Source: JBGPLH01 sp041486365 [NCBI: Thermodesulfobacteriota bacterium] (GTDB taxonomy: Bacteria; JAUYMQ01). Taken from it: 16,621 bases of DNA. The stretch's first letter is position 1; each line of letters starts with the position of its first letter. The stretch spans positions 1-16,621 of the forward strand of contig JBGPLH010000034.1 in NCBI GenBank assembly GCA_041486365.1, written 5' to 3'. Made by a program: the position numbers and the translations under genes. Shown here piece after piece: positions 1 through 7,077 of this stretch. The notes below the pieces were generated by a model. That model made no database searches. It was not told the DNA's origin and saw only the letters and a program-made list of their open reading frames with translations.

Positions 1-285
1 GACAGGATGGAGGGGAACGAGATCCGCCGCTACGTCGAGAAGCCCCAGATGGAGTATCTCGTCGGCATGGGGATCTGCGTGCTCGAGCCCGCCGTGGCGC
101 CCCTCATCGCCCGGGGACAGCGGATGGATCTCCCCGACCTCATCACGGCCCTCATCGCGGCGGGGAAGAAGGTCGTGGGGTGGGAGACGGACGCTTACTG
201 GCTCGACATCGGACGCCCCGACGACTACGAGCGCGCGCAAGCGGAGTTCACGGAGCAGAGGGAGCGGTTCGGGTGGAAGGCGTGA
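1..285 (+). CDS. Sugar-nucleotide nucleotidyltransferase, C-terminal part (5' end outside window)
   Basis: This is the last ~94 codons of a gene that begins before the window; the frame is open from base 1, so the ATG at 7 need not be the real start. The protein shows the C-terminal signature of the NTP_transferase family (COG1208-type): a YVEKP motif, a GMGICVLEP strand, a D-L-P-D-LI helix region, and the near-terminal YWLDIGRPDDYERA motif that closes the Rossmann-like catalytic domain. Such enzymes couple a sugar 1-phosphate to NTP to make an NDP-sugar in the cytoplasm. There is no left-handed beta-helix acyltransferase extension, so it is the short form. The sugar and nucleotide cannot be told from this fragment; glucose-1-phosphate thymidylyl- or mannose-1-phosphate guanylyltransferase are both possible. 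Its TGA overlaps the GTG of the next gene (GTGA, 282-285), which suggests translational coupling. Confidence 0.85.
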   Translation, partial: DRMEGNEIRRYVEKPQMEYLVGMGICVLEPAVAPLIARGQRMDLPDLITALIAAGKKVVGWETDAYWLDIGRPDDYERAQAEFTEQRERFGWKA

Positions 286-1589
286 CCGACGCGACGAAGG
301 CGCCCCGCCCAGGGGCGTTCGCCGATCTTCCCGCCGCCGCGGTCTTCGCGCTGGCGCTGGCCCTGCGGCTTGCCTGGGTGATCTTCGTCCACGCCCGCCA
401 TCCGGGCGATGCGGCCTACCTTCAGGGCGACGCGATCGAGTACACGACGGTCGCGCGCAACCTCCTCGTCGGCCGCGGCTGGTGGAGCCCCGACGCCTCC
501 GGCGGCCCCTACTTCCACGGGCCGGTGTTCCCTCTCTTCGTGGCGGCGTTCCTCGGATCGGGCTTGTCGCTCTTCTGGGTCACCGTCGCGCAAGCCCTGA
601 TCGGGGCGGCCACCTGCTGGGGCGTGGTGCGCGTGGGCCGCCGCTTCACGAGCCCGGCGGGAGCCGTGGCCGCGGGTCTCGCCATGGCGTTATACCCCTA
701 CCTCTTCCACTACACGGGCCTCATCCTCACGGAGACGCTGAGCGTCCTCTTCGGCCTCCTCGTTTTCGCGACGCTCGTCGCCTTCTCGCGGGAGCCCTCG
801 CGATGGAACGCGGCGGTGGCCGGGTTCACGCTGGGCCTTGCCACGCTCAACCACCCGGAAACCTATGCGGCGCCCCCGCTGCTCCTGGGCTGGGCGCTCC
901 TCTTCCACCCGCGGCGCGCGATGGTCGCGCGGCGACTGTTCATCGCCTTCGGGGTGATGGCCCTGACGCTCCTTCCCTGGCACGCCTACCACGCGGTGAA
1001 GAACGGGAGGAACCTCCTGCTGCCGCCCTCGCTGGCCCCCGGCGGGCTCCTCTCGCAGGGGACGCTCGCCGCGAAGGGCCGGATCACGCGGGATCCCGCG
1101 TACCGCGCGAACGCATCCCGGTTGGAGAAGGAGGGGCAGGCCCTCGAGAGCCGGCGCGGCACGGCCGGCGCGGTCGGGGTCGCTCTGGGGCGCGTGATCG
1201 GGGACGCGGCGAAGGATCCGGGCGGGTATCTCTGGCTCGTCGGCATGAAGCTGCGTCGCATGTGGGGGCTAGCGCCGGAGGTGGGCGCCTACGCGCGGCC
1301 CTGGATCGCCGTCCCGACGGCGATCTTCAACCTCGCGGTGTACCTCGGGTGTCTCGCGGGCCTTGTCCTGTACCGGCGCCGGGAGGAGGCCTGGCTGGCC
1401 GTCGCGATCGTGGCGATGGTCACGCTGCCGCACCTCGTCTTCTACGCGCAGCCGCGCTACCGGTTGCCCGTGATGCCCATCGTGATCCTCTTCGCGGGGG
1501 TGGCCTTCGGCGCCGTGCTCGATCGTCTTCCCGCGGGCCGCTTCGCGGCGGCCGTGGGCGTCACCGGGGAGAGGAGGAACGTCGGATGA
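282..1589 (+). CDS. GT-C family (GT39/ArnT-like) integral membrane glycosyltransferase
   Basis: A 435-residue, strongly hydrophobic protein with roughly ten predicted membrane segments. The first runs from about residue 18 to 36. It is followed by an outer loop carrying GDAIEYTTVARNLLVGRGW (D50, E53), the acidic loop typical of Dol-P-mannose/ArnT-type (PMT_2, GT39) transferases, and then by the YFHGPVFPLFVAAFL motif seen in the same family. These enzymes use a polyprenyl-phosphate sugar as donor and act on the outer face of the inner membrane. I chose GTG 282 because it forms a four-base GTGA overlap with the preceding stop and has GGAAGG just upstream. The same frame is open further upstream to 180, but that part encodes an arginine-rich shadow of the first gene. 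The acceptor is unknown. The adjacent GT2 gene could provide its lipid-linked donor (inference). Confidence 0.85.
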   Translation: MTDATKAPRPGAFADLPAAAVFALALALRLAWVIFVHARHPGDAAYLQGDAIEYTTVARNLLVGRGWWSPDASGGPYFHGPVFPLFVAAFLGSGLSLFWVTVAQALIGAATCWGVVRVGRRFTSPAGAVAAGLAMALYPYLFHYTGLILTETLSVLFGLLVFATLVAFSREPSRWNAAVAGFTLGLATLNHPETYAAPPLLLGWALLFHPRRAMVARRLFIAFGVMALTLLPWHAYHAVKNGRNLLLPPSLAPGGLLSQGTLAAKGRITRDPAYRANASRLEKEGQALESRRGTAGAVGVALGRVIGDAAKDPGGYLWLVGMKLRRMWGLAPEVGAYARPWIAVPTAIFNLAVYLGCLAGLVLYRRREEAWLAVAIVAMVTLPHLVFYAQPRYRLPVMPIVILFAGVAFGAVLDRLPAGRFAAAVGVTGERRNVG

Positions 1590-2443
1590 GCGCGCCGCGC
1601 GTCACCGTGGTTATTCCCGCCTACAACGAGGAAGGGGCGCTGCCGGCACTTCTCGACGACCTGGCCGCACCGCCGGAGGGTTACGAGGTGATCGTCGTGG
1701 ACGACGGCTCGAACGATCGCACCCGCGAGATCCTGAAGTCGCGGGGGATCCCCGTGATCAGCCACCCCTACAACCTCGGGTACGGCGCGGCACTCAAGAC
1801 CGGCATCCGCCGCGCCGGGGGCGAGATCGTGGCGATCATGGACGCCGACGGGCAGCACCGCCTGGCCGACGTGGCGGGCCTGGCTGCCCGCATCGGGGAC
1901 TACGAGATGGTCGTCGGGGCGCGCACCCGCGGGTCGCAGACCTCCCCGCTGCGCAAGCCCTTCAAGGCCATCCTCGGCTGGGTCGCGAACTATCTCTCCG
2001 GGACGAAGATTCCCGATCTCAATTCCGGCCTCCGGATCTTCCGCCGGGAGGCCGTGCAGGAGTTCCTGCCCATCCTGCCCAACGGTTTTTCCTTCAGCAC
2101 GACGATCACCCTGGCGTTCCTCACGGCCGGCTATCCCATCGCCTGGGTCCCCATCACGGCGGCCGCCCGCGAGGGCAGGCCCAGCAACGTGCGCGTGGTG
2201 GTGGACGGCTTCAACTCCGTGATGCTCATCATCCGCACGATCGCGCTCTTCAATCCGCTGCGCGTCTTCCTCCCCGTGGCGTTCTTCCTTCTCGCCCTCG
2301 GCGGCGCTTATCTCGTGGAAGAGCTGATCCGCACCCAGCGCATTCCGGGCGGCGCGGTGTTGATCGTGCTCGCGGGCATCTTCACTTTTTTCTTCGGGAT
2401 CCTGGCGGACCAGATCTCGCTGATCCGGAAGTTCCGCGCGTGA
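1586..2443 (+). CDS. Family 2 glycosyltransferase, DPM/ArnC-like, with two C-terminal membrane segments
   Basis: A 285-residue protein with a GT-A fold of the GT2 family. The N-terminal strand VTVVIPAYNEE (6-16) leads to VVDDGSNDRT (37-46), with D39/D40 of the nucleotide-binding region, and then to the DXD-equivalent DADGQH (86-91). The LNSGLRIFRR motif near residue 147 is typical of dolichyl/undecaprenyl-phosphate glycosyltransferases. Two hydrophobic segments at about 227-244 and 256-275 anchor it in the inner membrane, as in ArnC/GtrB-like proteins. The likely reaction is transfer of a sugar from an NDP-sugar to polyprenyl phosphate (family knowledge), giving the donor needed by the GT-C protein directly upstream. 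ATG 1586 overlaps the previous stop (ATGA) and has GAGAGGAGG ahead of it, a strong ribosome-binding site. The sugar is not predictable from sequence alone. Confidence 0.92.
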   Translation: MSAPRVTVVIPAYNEEGALPALLDDLAAPPEGYEVIVVDDGSNDRTREILKSRGIPVISHPYNLGYGAALKTGIRRAGGEIVAIMDADGQHRLADVAGLAARIGDYEMVVGARTRGSQTSPLRKPFKAILGWVANYLSGTKIPDLNSGLRIFRREAVQEFLPILPNGFSFSTTITLAFLTAGYPIAWVPITAAAREGRPSNVRVVVDGFNSVMLIIRTIALFNPLRVFLPVAFFLLALGGAYLVEELIRTQRIPGGAVLIVLAGIFTFFFGILADQISLIRKFRA

Positions 2444-2444
2444 T

Positions 2445-2467
2445 GCGCGCTCTCGATCGGGGCGCGC
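2445..2467 (+). other. Small GC inverted repeat between GT2 and GT4 genes
   Basis: In the 34-base gap after the GT2 stop, GCGCGC (2445-2450) can pair with GCGCGC (2462-2467) around an 11-base loop. There is no T tract, and alternating GC of this sort is common in GC-rich DNA, so this may be chance. If real, it would sit just before the GT4 start, which lacks a clear Shine-Dalgarno site. Confidence 0.2.
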
Positions 2468-2477
2468 GGGGCCGGCC

Positions 2478-3644
2478 ATGCCGCGGCGAATCCTGATCGT
2501 GAACCACGAGTTCCCGCCGCTGGAGGGGGGCGGAGCCAACGCCTCCTTCTTCATCGGGCGGGCCCTCGTGGCCATGGGCGTCGAGGTGGAGGCCGTCACC
2601 GCGGACCTCGGGCAGCTCCCGGCACGGGAGACGCTCGAGGGGATCGCCGTGCGCCGCGTTCGCGGGCGCCGCCGACCGCTCGGCCCCGCGCGGCTGGTCG
2701 ATCTGGCGGCCTTCGCGTGGTCCGGCGCGCGGGAGGCCCTGCGCGCGGCCCGGGAGAGACGGCCGGACGCGGTGATCGCCTTCTTCGGCGTGCCCGGGGG
2801 ACTGGCCGCGTGGCCCCTGCGAGCCCGGATGGGGATTCCGCTGATCGTCTCGCTCCGGGGAACCGACGTGCCGGGCAACAACCCGGAGACTTATCGGTGG
2901 GCCCACCTCCTCTCGGGGGCGATCACACGGGCCGTCTGGCGTCGCGCCGATCGCGTGACGGCGGTGAGCGAGGAGCTGCGCGCCGTGGCCCTGGCCTCCG
3001 AGCCCGGGATCCGGATCGACGTGATCCCGAACGGCGTGGACGCCGATCAATTCCATCCGCCCCCCCGGCGGGAGCCGGGCGGCCCCGTGCGCATCCTCTG
3101 CGTCGGACAGACGATCGCGCGCAAGGGGCACGGGACGCTGCTGCGGGCGCTCCCGGAGGTGATGCGCCGGACGGTGGCGGACGTACGCGTCTCGATCATC
3201 GGGAGGCAGGGACCCGAGGACGATTCGCTCCGAGCGCTGGCCCGGGAGATGGGGGTGGGCGATCGGGTCGAGTTCCGTGGCCCTGTCCCGAAGGAGAAAA
3301 TGCCGGAAGCCTATCGGGAGGCCGATCTCCTCGTCCACCTTTCGGTGTGCGAGGGGATGTCCAACGTGGTCCTGGAGGCGATGGCGAGCGGACTCCCCGT
3401 GGTGGCCACGGCGGTGGGCGGCATGTCGGCGCTGGTCGAGCCCGGCGAGAACGGCGAGACCGTTCCCGTGAACGACGTCCCGGCCACCGTGGCGGCGCTG
3501 GTCGGGCTCGTCGAGGATCGTGGGCGCCGGGAAGCATTCGGCCGGCGGGCGCGCGCCTGCGCGGAGGCGCTTTCCTGGGACCGGTGCGCGCGGCGCTACG
3601 CGCAGATGGTGGCGGAGGTGGCGGCCGCGGGGAAGGTCGCATGA
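2478..3644 (+). CDS. Family 4 glycosyltransferase (GT-B fold)
   Basis: A 388-residue cytoplasmic protein of the usual GT4 length. The N-terminal Rossmann domain opens with ILIVNHEFPPLEGGGANASF, matching the EFPPxxGG start common in this family. The linker region has TAVSEELR and DVIPNGVDADQFHP, which are classic GT4 hinge motifs. The C-terminal domain begins at about residue 205 (ILCVGQTIARKGHGTLLRAL) and contains the EX7E donor-binding motif EGMSNVVLE (E292, E300) followed by AMASGLPVVATAVGG. Members retain the anomeric configuration of an NDP-sugar when adding it to a glycan or lipid acceptor. No membrane segment is evident. ATG 2478 lies 34 bases after the GT2 stop with only a weak purine run ahead. 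Its TGA overlaps the next ATG (3641-3644). Confidence 0.93.
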   Translation: MPRRILIVNHEFPPLEGGGANASFFIGRALVAMGVEVEAVTADLGQLPARETLEGIAVRRVRGRRRPLGPARLVDLAAFAWSGAREALRAARERRPDAVIAFFGVPGGLAAWPLRARMGIPLIVSLRGTDVPGNNPETYRWAHLLSGAITRAVWRRADRVTAVSEELRAVALASEPGIRIDVIPNGVDADQFHPPPRREPGGPVRILCVGQTIARKGHGTLLRALPEVMRRTVADVRVSIIGRQGPEDDSLRALAREMGVGDRVEFRGPVPKEKMPEAYREADLLVHLSVCEGMSNVVLEAMASGLPVVATAVGGMSALVEPGENGETVPVNDVPATVAALVGLVEDRGRREAFGRRARACAEALSWDRCARRYAQMVAEVAAAGKVA

Positions 3645-4972
3645 GGGCCTGGCTCTTCGATCGGATCGGCGTGCCGGTCGGAGCGGTCTACTTCCGCGAG
3701 GACTTCGCCGCGCGGATCCGCGCGCTGGAGCAGAGCCAGTGGGACGACCCGGGGGTCGTGGCGCAGCGCCAGCTCGACCGGTTGCGCGCGCTGGTGGCCC
3801 ACGCGCGCGCGAAGGTTCCGCTGTACCGGGATCTGTACAAGGATCTGCGTCCGGAGGATCTCCGCACCCTCGAGGACGCGCGACTCCTGCCGCCCGTCAC
3901 GAAGGAGATGCTCCGGGACGCTTATCCGGAGCGGGTGGCCGCGGAGGGCACGCCCTCAGGCGATCGCATTCCCAACAGCACCTCCGGGTCGACCGGCACG
4001 CCGCTGCCCTTCCTCATGAGCCGCGCGCTGCTGGCCTCCAAGGCGGCGCGGTACTTTCGCGGCAACGTGTGGGCCGGTGCGCGTCCCGGCGAGCGGATCT
4101 ACCAGATCTGGGGGAAGCAGGAAGGAGGGGCCCTCCGGCGCGCCTTCATCCGTCACGTGGCGGGTCGGGTCAACCGGAGCGCCTTCGAGATGGACGAGCG
4201 TACGATGGCGCGCTACGTGGAGGAGATCCTGGCCATGAAGCCGCGGATACTGGAGGCCTACACCTCCGCCGCCCATGCACTCGCGCGCTACCTGCGCGAC
4301 GCGGGCGTCCCGCGACTCCCCGTGGGCGCCGCCGTGACTTCGGGCGAGACGCTGGCGGACGCCACCCGCGCGCTCGTGGCCGAGCGCGTGGCTCCGGTCT
4401 GGAACCGCTACGGCTCCCGGGAGTTCGGCGCCATCGCCCACGAGTGCGAGGCGCACGAGGGGTTGCACGTCCACGCGGAGAGCTTCCTCCTGGAGGCCGC
4501 CGATCCCCGTGGAAAATCGCTCACCGGGGAGCCCGGCCGCCTGCTGGTCACCTGTTTCGACAATGTCTCGCAGCCCTTCATCCGCTACGAGATAGGCGAC
4601 GTGGCGATCCTGGAATCCCCGGGGCGCTGCCCGTGCGGGCGCGGCCTTCCCCGCCTCCGGGAGATCCAGGGCAGGATGGTGGACCTGATCGTGAACCCGG
4701 ACGGGCAGGTGATCTCGGTCCACTACCTCACGCTGCTGTTCGAAGACTACAGCGCCTTCGTCCGCCGGTTCCAGGCGGTCCAGACGGCGCCCGACGCCCT
4801 CGAGATCCTCCTGATCCCGAGCGGACGGATCCCGCCGGAGACGCTCGGGGAGCTGGGGCGGAAGATCGAAGCGCACGCGGGGCCCCGAATGCGCGTCACC
4901 CTGCGCCCCGTGGAGGACATCCCCGCGGGACCGGACGGCAAGCGCCGGCTCATGAAGCGGGCGATACCCTGA
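3641..4972 (+). CDS. PaaK/CapK-like adenylate-forming enzyme (phenylacetate-CoA ligase family)
   Basis: A 443-residue protein of the ANL superfamily, PaaK/CapK branch. Visible motifs in order: the AMP-binding P-loop NSTSGSTGTP (112-121), RYGSREFGAIAHEC (about 256-269; H267, C269), RYEIGD with D320 of the ribose-binding motif, CPCGRGLP (330-337) and a C-terminal PDGKRRLMK with the expected catalytic-type lysine. C269, C330 and C332 together with nearby histidines could hold a structural metal (inference). The family activates a carboxylic acid with ATP and usually transfers it to CoA. CapK-like members recur in capsule and exopolysaccharide loci, where substrates are mostly unproven. No dedicated acyl carrier protein lies nearby. 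An aromatic acid pathway enzyme is unlikely given the glycan neighbours. It is translationally coupled to the GT4 gene by an ATGA overlap. Confidence 0.9.
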   Translation: MRAWLFDRIGVPVGAVYFREDFAARIRALEQSQWDDPGVVAQRQLDRLRALVAHARAKVPLYRDLYKDLRPEDLRTLEDARLLPPVTKEMLRDAYPERVAAEGTPSGDRIPNSTSGSTGTPLPFLMSRALLASKAARYFRGNVWAGARPGERIYQIWGKQEGGALRRAFIRHVAGRVNRSAFEMDERTMARYVEEILAMKPRILEAYTSAAHALARYLRDAGVPRLPVGAAVTSGETLADATRALVAERVAPVWNRYGSREFGAIAHECEAHEGLHVHAESFLLEAADPRGKSLTGEPGRLLVTCFDNVSQPFIRYEIGDVAILESPGRCPCGRGLPRLREIQGRMVDLIVNPDGQVISVHYLTLLFEDYSAFVRRFQAVQTAPDALEILLIPSGRIPPETLGELGRKIEAHAGPRMRVTLRPVEDIPAGPDGKRRLMKRAIP

Positions 4973-5003
4973 TCGAAGTCCTTCCACCCTTCGCGCGAAC
5001 GGC

Positions 5004-5052
5004 GAGGTGATCACACGTGAGCGAGCCATCGTGGGTGAACGATCATGAATGA
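5004..5052 (+). promoter_or_regulatory. Strong Shine-Dalgarno plus 11-codon leader frame coupled to the methyltransferase
   Basis: GAGGTGATC (5004-5012) would pair with nine contiguous bases at the 3' end of typical bacterial 16S rRNA. Counted from its GAGG core, it is nine bases before GTG 5017. That GTG opens an 11-codon frame (VSEPSWVNDHE) ending with TGA 5050-5052, which overlaps ATG 5049 of the methyltransferase as ATGA. The methyltransferase starts at 5049 or 5073 have only weak purine runs of their own, so translation could depend on coupling from this leader. What is seen is the pairing and the overlap; regulation is inference. The alternative is that the site is fortuitous and ribosomes reach 5049 directly. 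Confidence 0.4.
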
Positions 5053-5082
5053 ACGATCATGAGCGAGCCATCATGAGTGAAC
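5017..5082 (+). repeat. Nested direct repeats rich in start codons
   Basis: The 24 bases at 5017-5040 recur at 5059-5082 with three differences, all G to A. The 14 bases at 5035-5048 recur in tandem at 5049-5062 with one G to A difference. The long copies are 42 bases apart, three times the short unit. ATGs at 5049, 5059 and 5073 all occur as ATGA, each overlapping the stop of a short frame begun upstream (5017, 5045 and 5059). The second long copy encodes the first residues of the methyltransferase if it starts at 5049. A slipped-strand duplication is the simple origin; any function is unknown. Confidence 0.75.
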
Positions 5083-5975
5083 AGGGAACGACCCCATCGC
5101 AGGGAGTCACGGCCATCAGTCCGAAGGTCGAGGAGTACTTCGCGCTGGACAACGCCGCGACGACGTGGTGGAACCCGCAGGGACACCCCCGCTACGAGCG
5201 CCAGCACCGGATCATCCGCGACCGCGTGGAGATCCGGGGGAAATCGGTGCTCGACGTGGCCACGGGGCGGGGGCGGTTCGCGATCCAGTACGCGCGGGAG
5301 GGCGCCCGCCGCGTGGCCGCCGTGGACATCTCCCAGGGGATGCTGGACGTGGCCCGCGAGAACGCGCGGGCGGCGGGGGTCGAGGACCGGATCGAGCTGC
5401 GCCGGGCGAGCGTCGACTCCCTTCCGTTCGAGGCCGGGGAGTTCGACGTCATCAACTGCATGGAGGTGTACGTCCACTTCCCGGACCCCGGGAAGGCGAC
5501 CCGGGCGTTCTTCCGGATCCTGACGCCCGGCGGCGTGCTCGTCGCCAATGTGGACGACCCGGTGACCGAGCGCTGGTACTTCGGCTGGATCAACGAGCCC
5601 TTCCGGTCGTTCCTGAGCCTGCCCTTCGTCTTCAACGTCGCCCTGGTCTTCTACTTCAGGATACTTCCGGCGCCGGTGCGCGGGCTGTTCCACCGCTGGT
5701 TCCACTGGCCGATCACGTGGCACAACCCGGTCCGCTTCCAGTGGGGCTCGCAGAAGAAGCGCTTCAGCACGGCGGAGGAGAGCATCCAGGCGCTCAAGGC
5801 AAACCCGAACTTGCGCCTGGCGCGGCCCAGGGACGCGATCCGTCTGATGGAGCGGGAACCTTTCCTCGCGATGCTGCGGGACGCCGGGTTCGAGATCGAG
5901 GAGACTATCCGCGAGGGGAGGCCCTGGCAGCTCCCCTACGGCTACATGGTGATCGCGCGCAAGCCTGCCGCCTAG
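5049..5975 (+). CDS. Class I SAM-dependent methyltransferase
   Basis: A 308-residue protein (300 if ATG 5073 is used). The SAM-binding Rossmann core is clear: motif I VLDVATGRGRFA (67-78), the acidic residue after strand 2 in AAVDISQG (D93), then FDVINCMEVYVHFPDPGKATR and LTPGGVLVANVDD, which are motifs II/III of the Methyltransf_11 type. An unusually aromatic and hydrophobic middle region (about 176-235; FVFNVALVFYFRILPAP and WFHWPITWHNP) may bind a lipid or membrane surface (inference). The acceptor is unknown; a sugar hydroxyl, amine or carboxyl in the glycan is plausible. TGA 5046-5048 in the same frame immediately precedes ATG 5049, so no earlier in-frame start exists. The residues before about 9 are encoded by the start-codon repeat and may not be conserved, which favours 5073 as an alternative start. 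Confidence 0.88.
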   Translation: MNDHERAIMSEQGTTPSQGVTAISPKVEEYFALDNAATTWWNPQGHPRYERQHRIIRDRVEIRGKSVLDVATGRGRFAIQYAREGARRVAAVDISQGMLDVARENARAAGVEDRIELRRASVDSLPFEAGEFDVINCMEVYVHFPDPGKATRAFFRILTPGGVLVANVDDPVTERWYFGWINEPFRSFLSLPFVFNVALVFYFRILPAPVRGLFHRWFHWPITWHNPVRFQWGSQKKRFSTAEESIQALKANPNLRLARPRDAIRLMEREPFLAMLRDAGFEIEETIREGRPWQLPYGYMVIARKPAA

Positions 5976-5986
5976 GCGCGGGATCG

Positions 5987-5999
5987 CCGGGAAACCCGG
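5987..5999 (+). other. Short perfect hairpin after the methyltransferase gene
   Basis: CCGGG (5987-5991) pairs perfectly with CCCGG (5995-5999) around an AAA loop, 11 bases after the methyltransferase stop and before the AGGGGAGAT ribosome-binding site of the next gene. No T run follows, so it is not a classical intrinsic terminator. It could be an RNA-stability or processing element, or chance in GC-rich DNA. Confidence 0.3.
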
Positions 6000-6021
6000 G
6001 GAAGCTGGCAGGGGAGATCTC

Positions 6022-7068
6022 ATGAAGCGAGTAATCATCCGGAAGGTGGGTGGGCGGGATCTGAAGAGCCTGGTGGCCGAAGGCCTGGACGCCCTGGGGG
6101 TGCCCGCGCGCCTGCGGCCCGGCGCTCGCGTGTTCCTCAAGCCCAACATCGTCACCGACGTGCCCGAGTACATCCGGAACGGGGCCAACACGGACGTCCG
6201 GGTGATCCGCGCCGTGCTCGAGTACCTGCGGCCCCTGGGCGTGCGGGTCCTGCTCGGCGAGGCGGAGACGGGCACGGAGCTCAAGGGCCGCAAGCTCAGC
6301 TACGCCTTCGACACCATGGGCGTGAACGCGCTCGTGGAGGAGTTCGGCCTGGAGATAGTGAACCTCACCTTCGACGAGAAGCGCGTCGTCTCGGCGCCGA
6401 ATGCCAAGATCCTGAAGAAGATCCCGCTGGCGGTCTCGTCCCTGGATGCCGATCTGATCATCGATCTGCCCAAGATCAAGACGCACAAGTACGCCCGCCT
6501 CACCTGCGGCCTGAAGAACCTCTTCGGAATGATCCCGGACCCCCGCCGCGTGCGCTATCACAAGCACCTCCACCAGGTGATCGCGGAGCTCGGCGCGATC
6601 TACGGTCCGCGGACGGTGGTCCTGGTGGACGGCCTGCGGGGCATGGAGGGCAACGGGCCCCTCTTCGGCGAACCGGTGGACCTGGATCTCCTGCTCTTCT
6701 CGGACGACCTGCTGGCCGCCGACGTCACCGCCGCCCGGCTGATCGGCCTGGACCCCGCCGCGGTGGAGCACCTGCGGCTCTATCAGGCTCAGTACGCGTG
6801 CTACGACCTCTCCGAGATCCGCGCGGAGGGGGACGTCACGACGTTCCCCTACCGCGTCTTCAAGCCCTCGGGCGGAAACCTCTTCGTGAAGATCGAGGGC
6901 GAGTTGATGCGTCACCCGATTCTCATTCCGCTCTTCTTCAGCGACACCTTCAAGCGGTACGTCGCCTACCCGCTGCGCCACGTGGTCGAACGCATGCGCG
7001 GCGGCAGCTACTCCTGGTACATCGACGAGAAGAAGGACAAGGGCGACGACGATCGCCGGTCCGGGTAG
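6022..7068 (+). CDS. DUF362 domain-containing protein without ferredoxin domain
   Basis: A 348-residue protein that matches DUF362 along most of its length: VFLKPNIVTDVPE near the N terminus, ANTDVRVIRAVLEYL, VLLGEAETG, then the hallmark KIKTHKYARLTCGLKNLFG (151-169; H155, C162) and IPDPRRVRYHKH. The family's biochemical role is not established; many members carry an iron-sulfur ferredoxin domain and are assumed to be redox-related. This one has no CxxCxxC cluster, so it is the stand-alone form. No signal peptide is seen; the C terminus is basic and charged. A strong AGGGGAGAT lies seven bases before ATG 6022. Its place between a methyltransferase and a flippase-like gene in one dense operon suggests a role in glycan or lipid precursor modification, but nothing in the sequence proves it. 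Confidence 0.9.
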   Translation: MKRVIIRKVGGRDLKSLVAEGLDALGVPARLRPGARVFLKPNIVTDVPEYIRNGANTDVRVIRAVLEYLRPLGVRVLLGEAETGTELKGRKLSYAFDTMGVNALVEEFGLEIVNLTFDEKRVVSAPNAKILKKIPLAVSSLDADLIIDLPKIKTHKYARLTCGLKNLFGMIPDPRRVRYHKHLHQVIAELGAIYGPRTVVLVDGLRGMEGNGPLFGEPVDLDLLLFSDDLLAADVTAARLIGLDPAAVEHLRLYQAQYACYDLSEIRAEGDVTTFPYRVFKPSGGNLFVKIEGELMRHPILIPLFFSDTFKRYVAYPLRHVVERMRGGSYSWYIDEKKDKGDDDRRSG

Positions 7069-7077
7069 AGGCTCCCG

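Noticed and set aside
180-281. Extending the GT-C gene upstream to ATG 180.
   Set aside because: The added residues are an Arg-rich shadow of the nucleotidyltransferase frame, and GTG 282 gives the usual four-base overlap.
4990-4999. Perfect palindrome TTCGCGCGAA in the gap before the leader.
   Set aside because: Short and self-complementary, likely by chance in GC-rich DNA; there is no second copy nearby that would suggest an operator.
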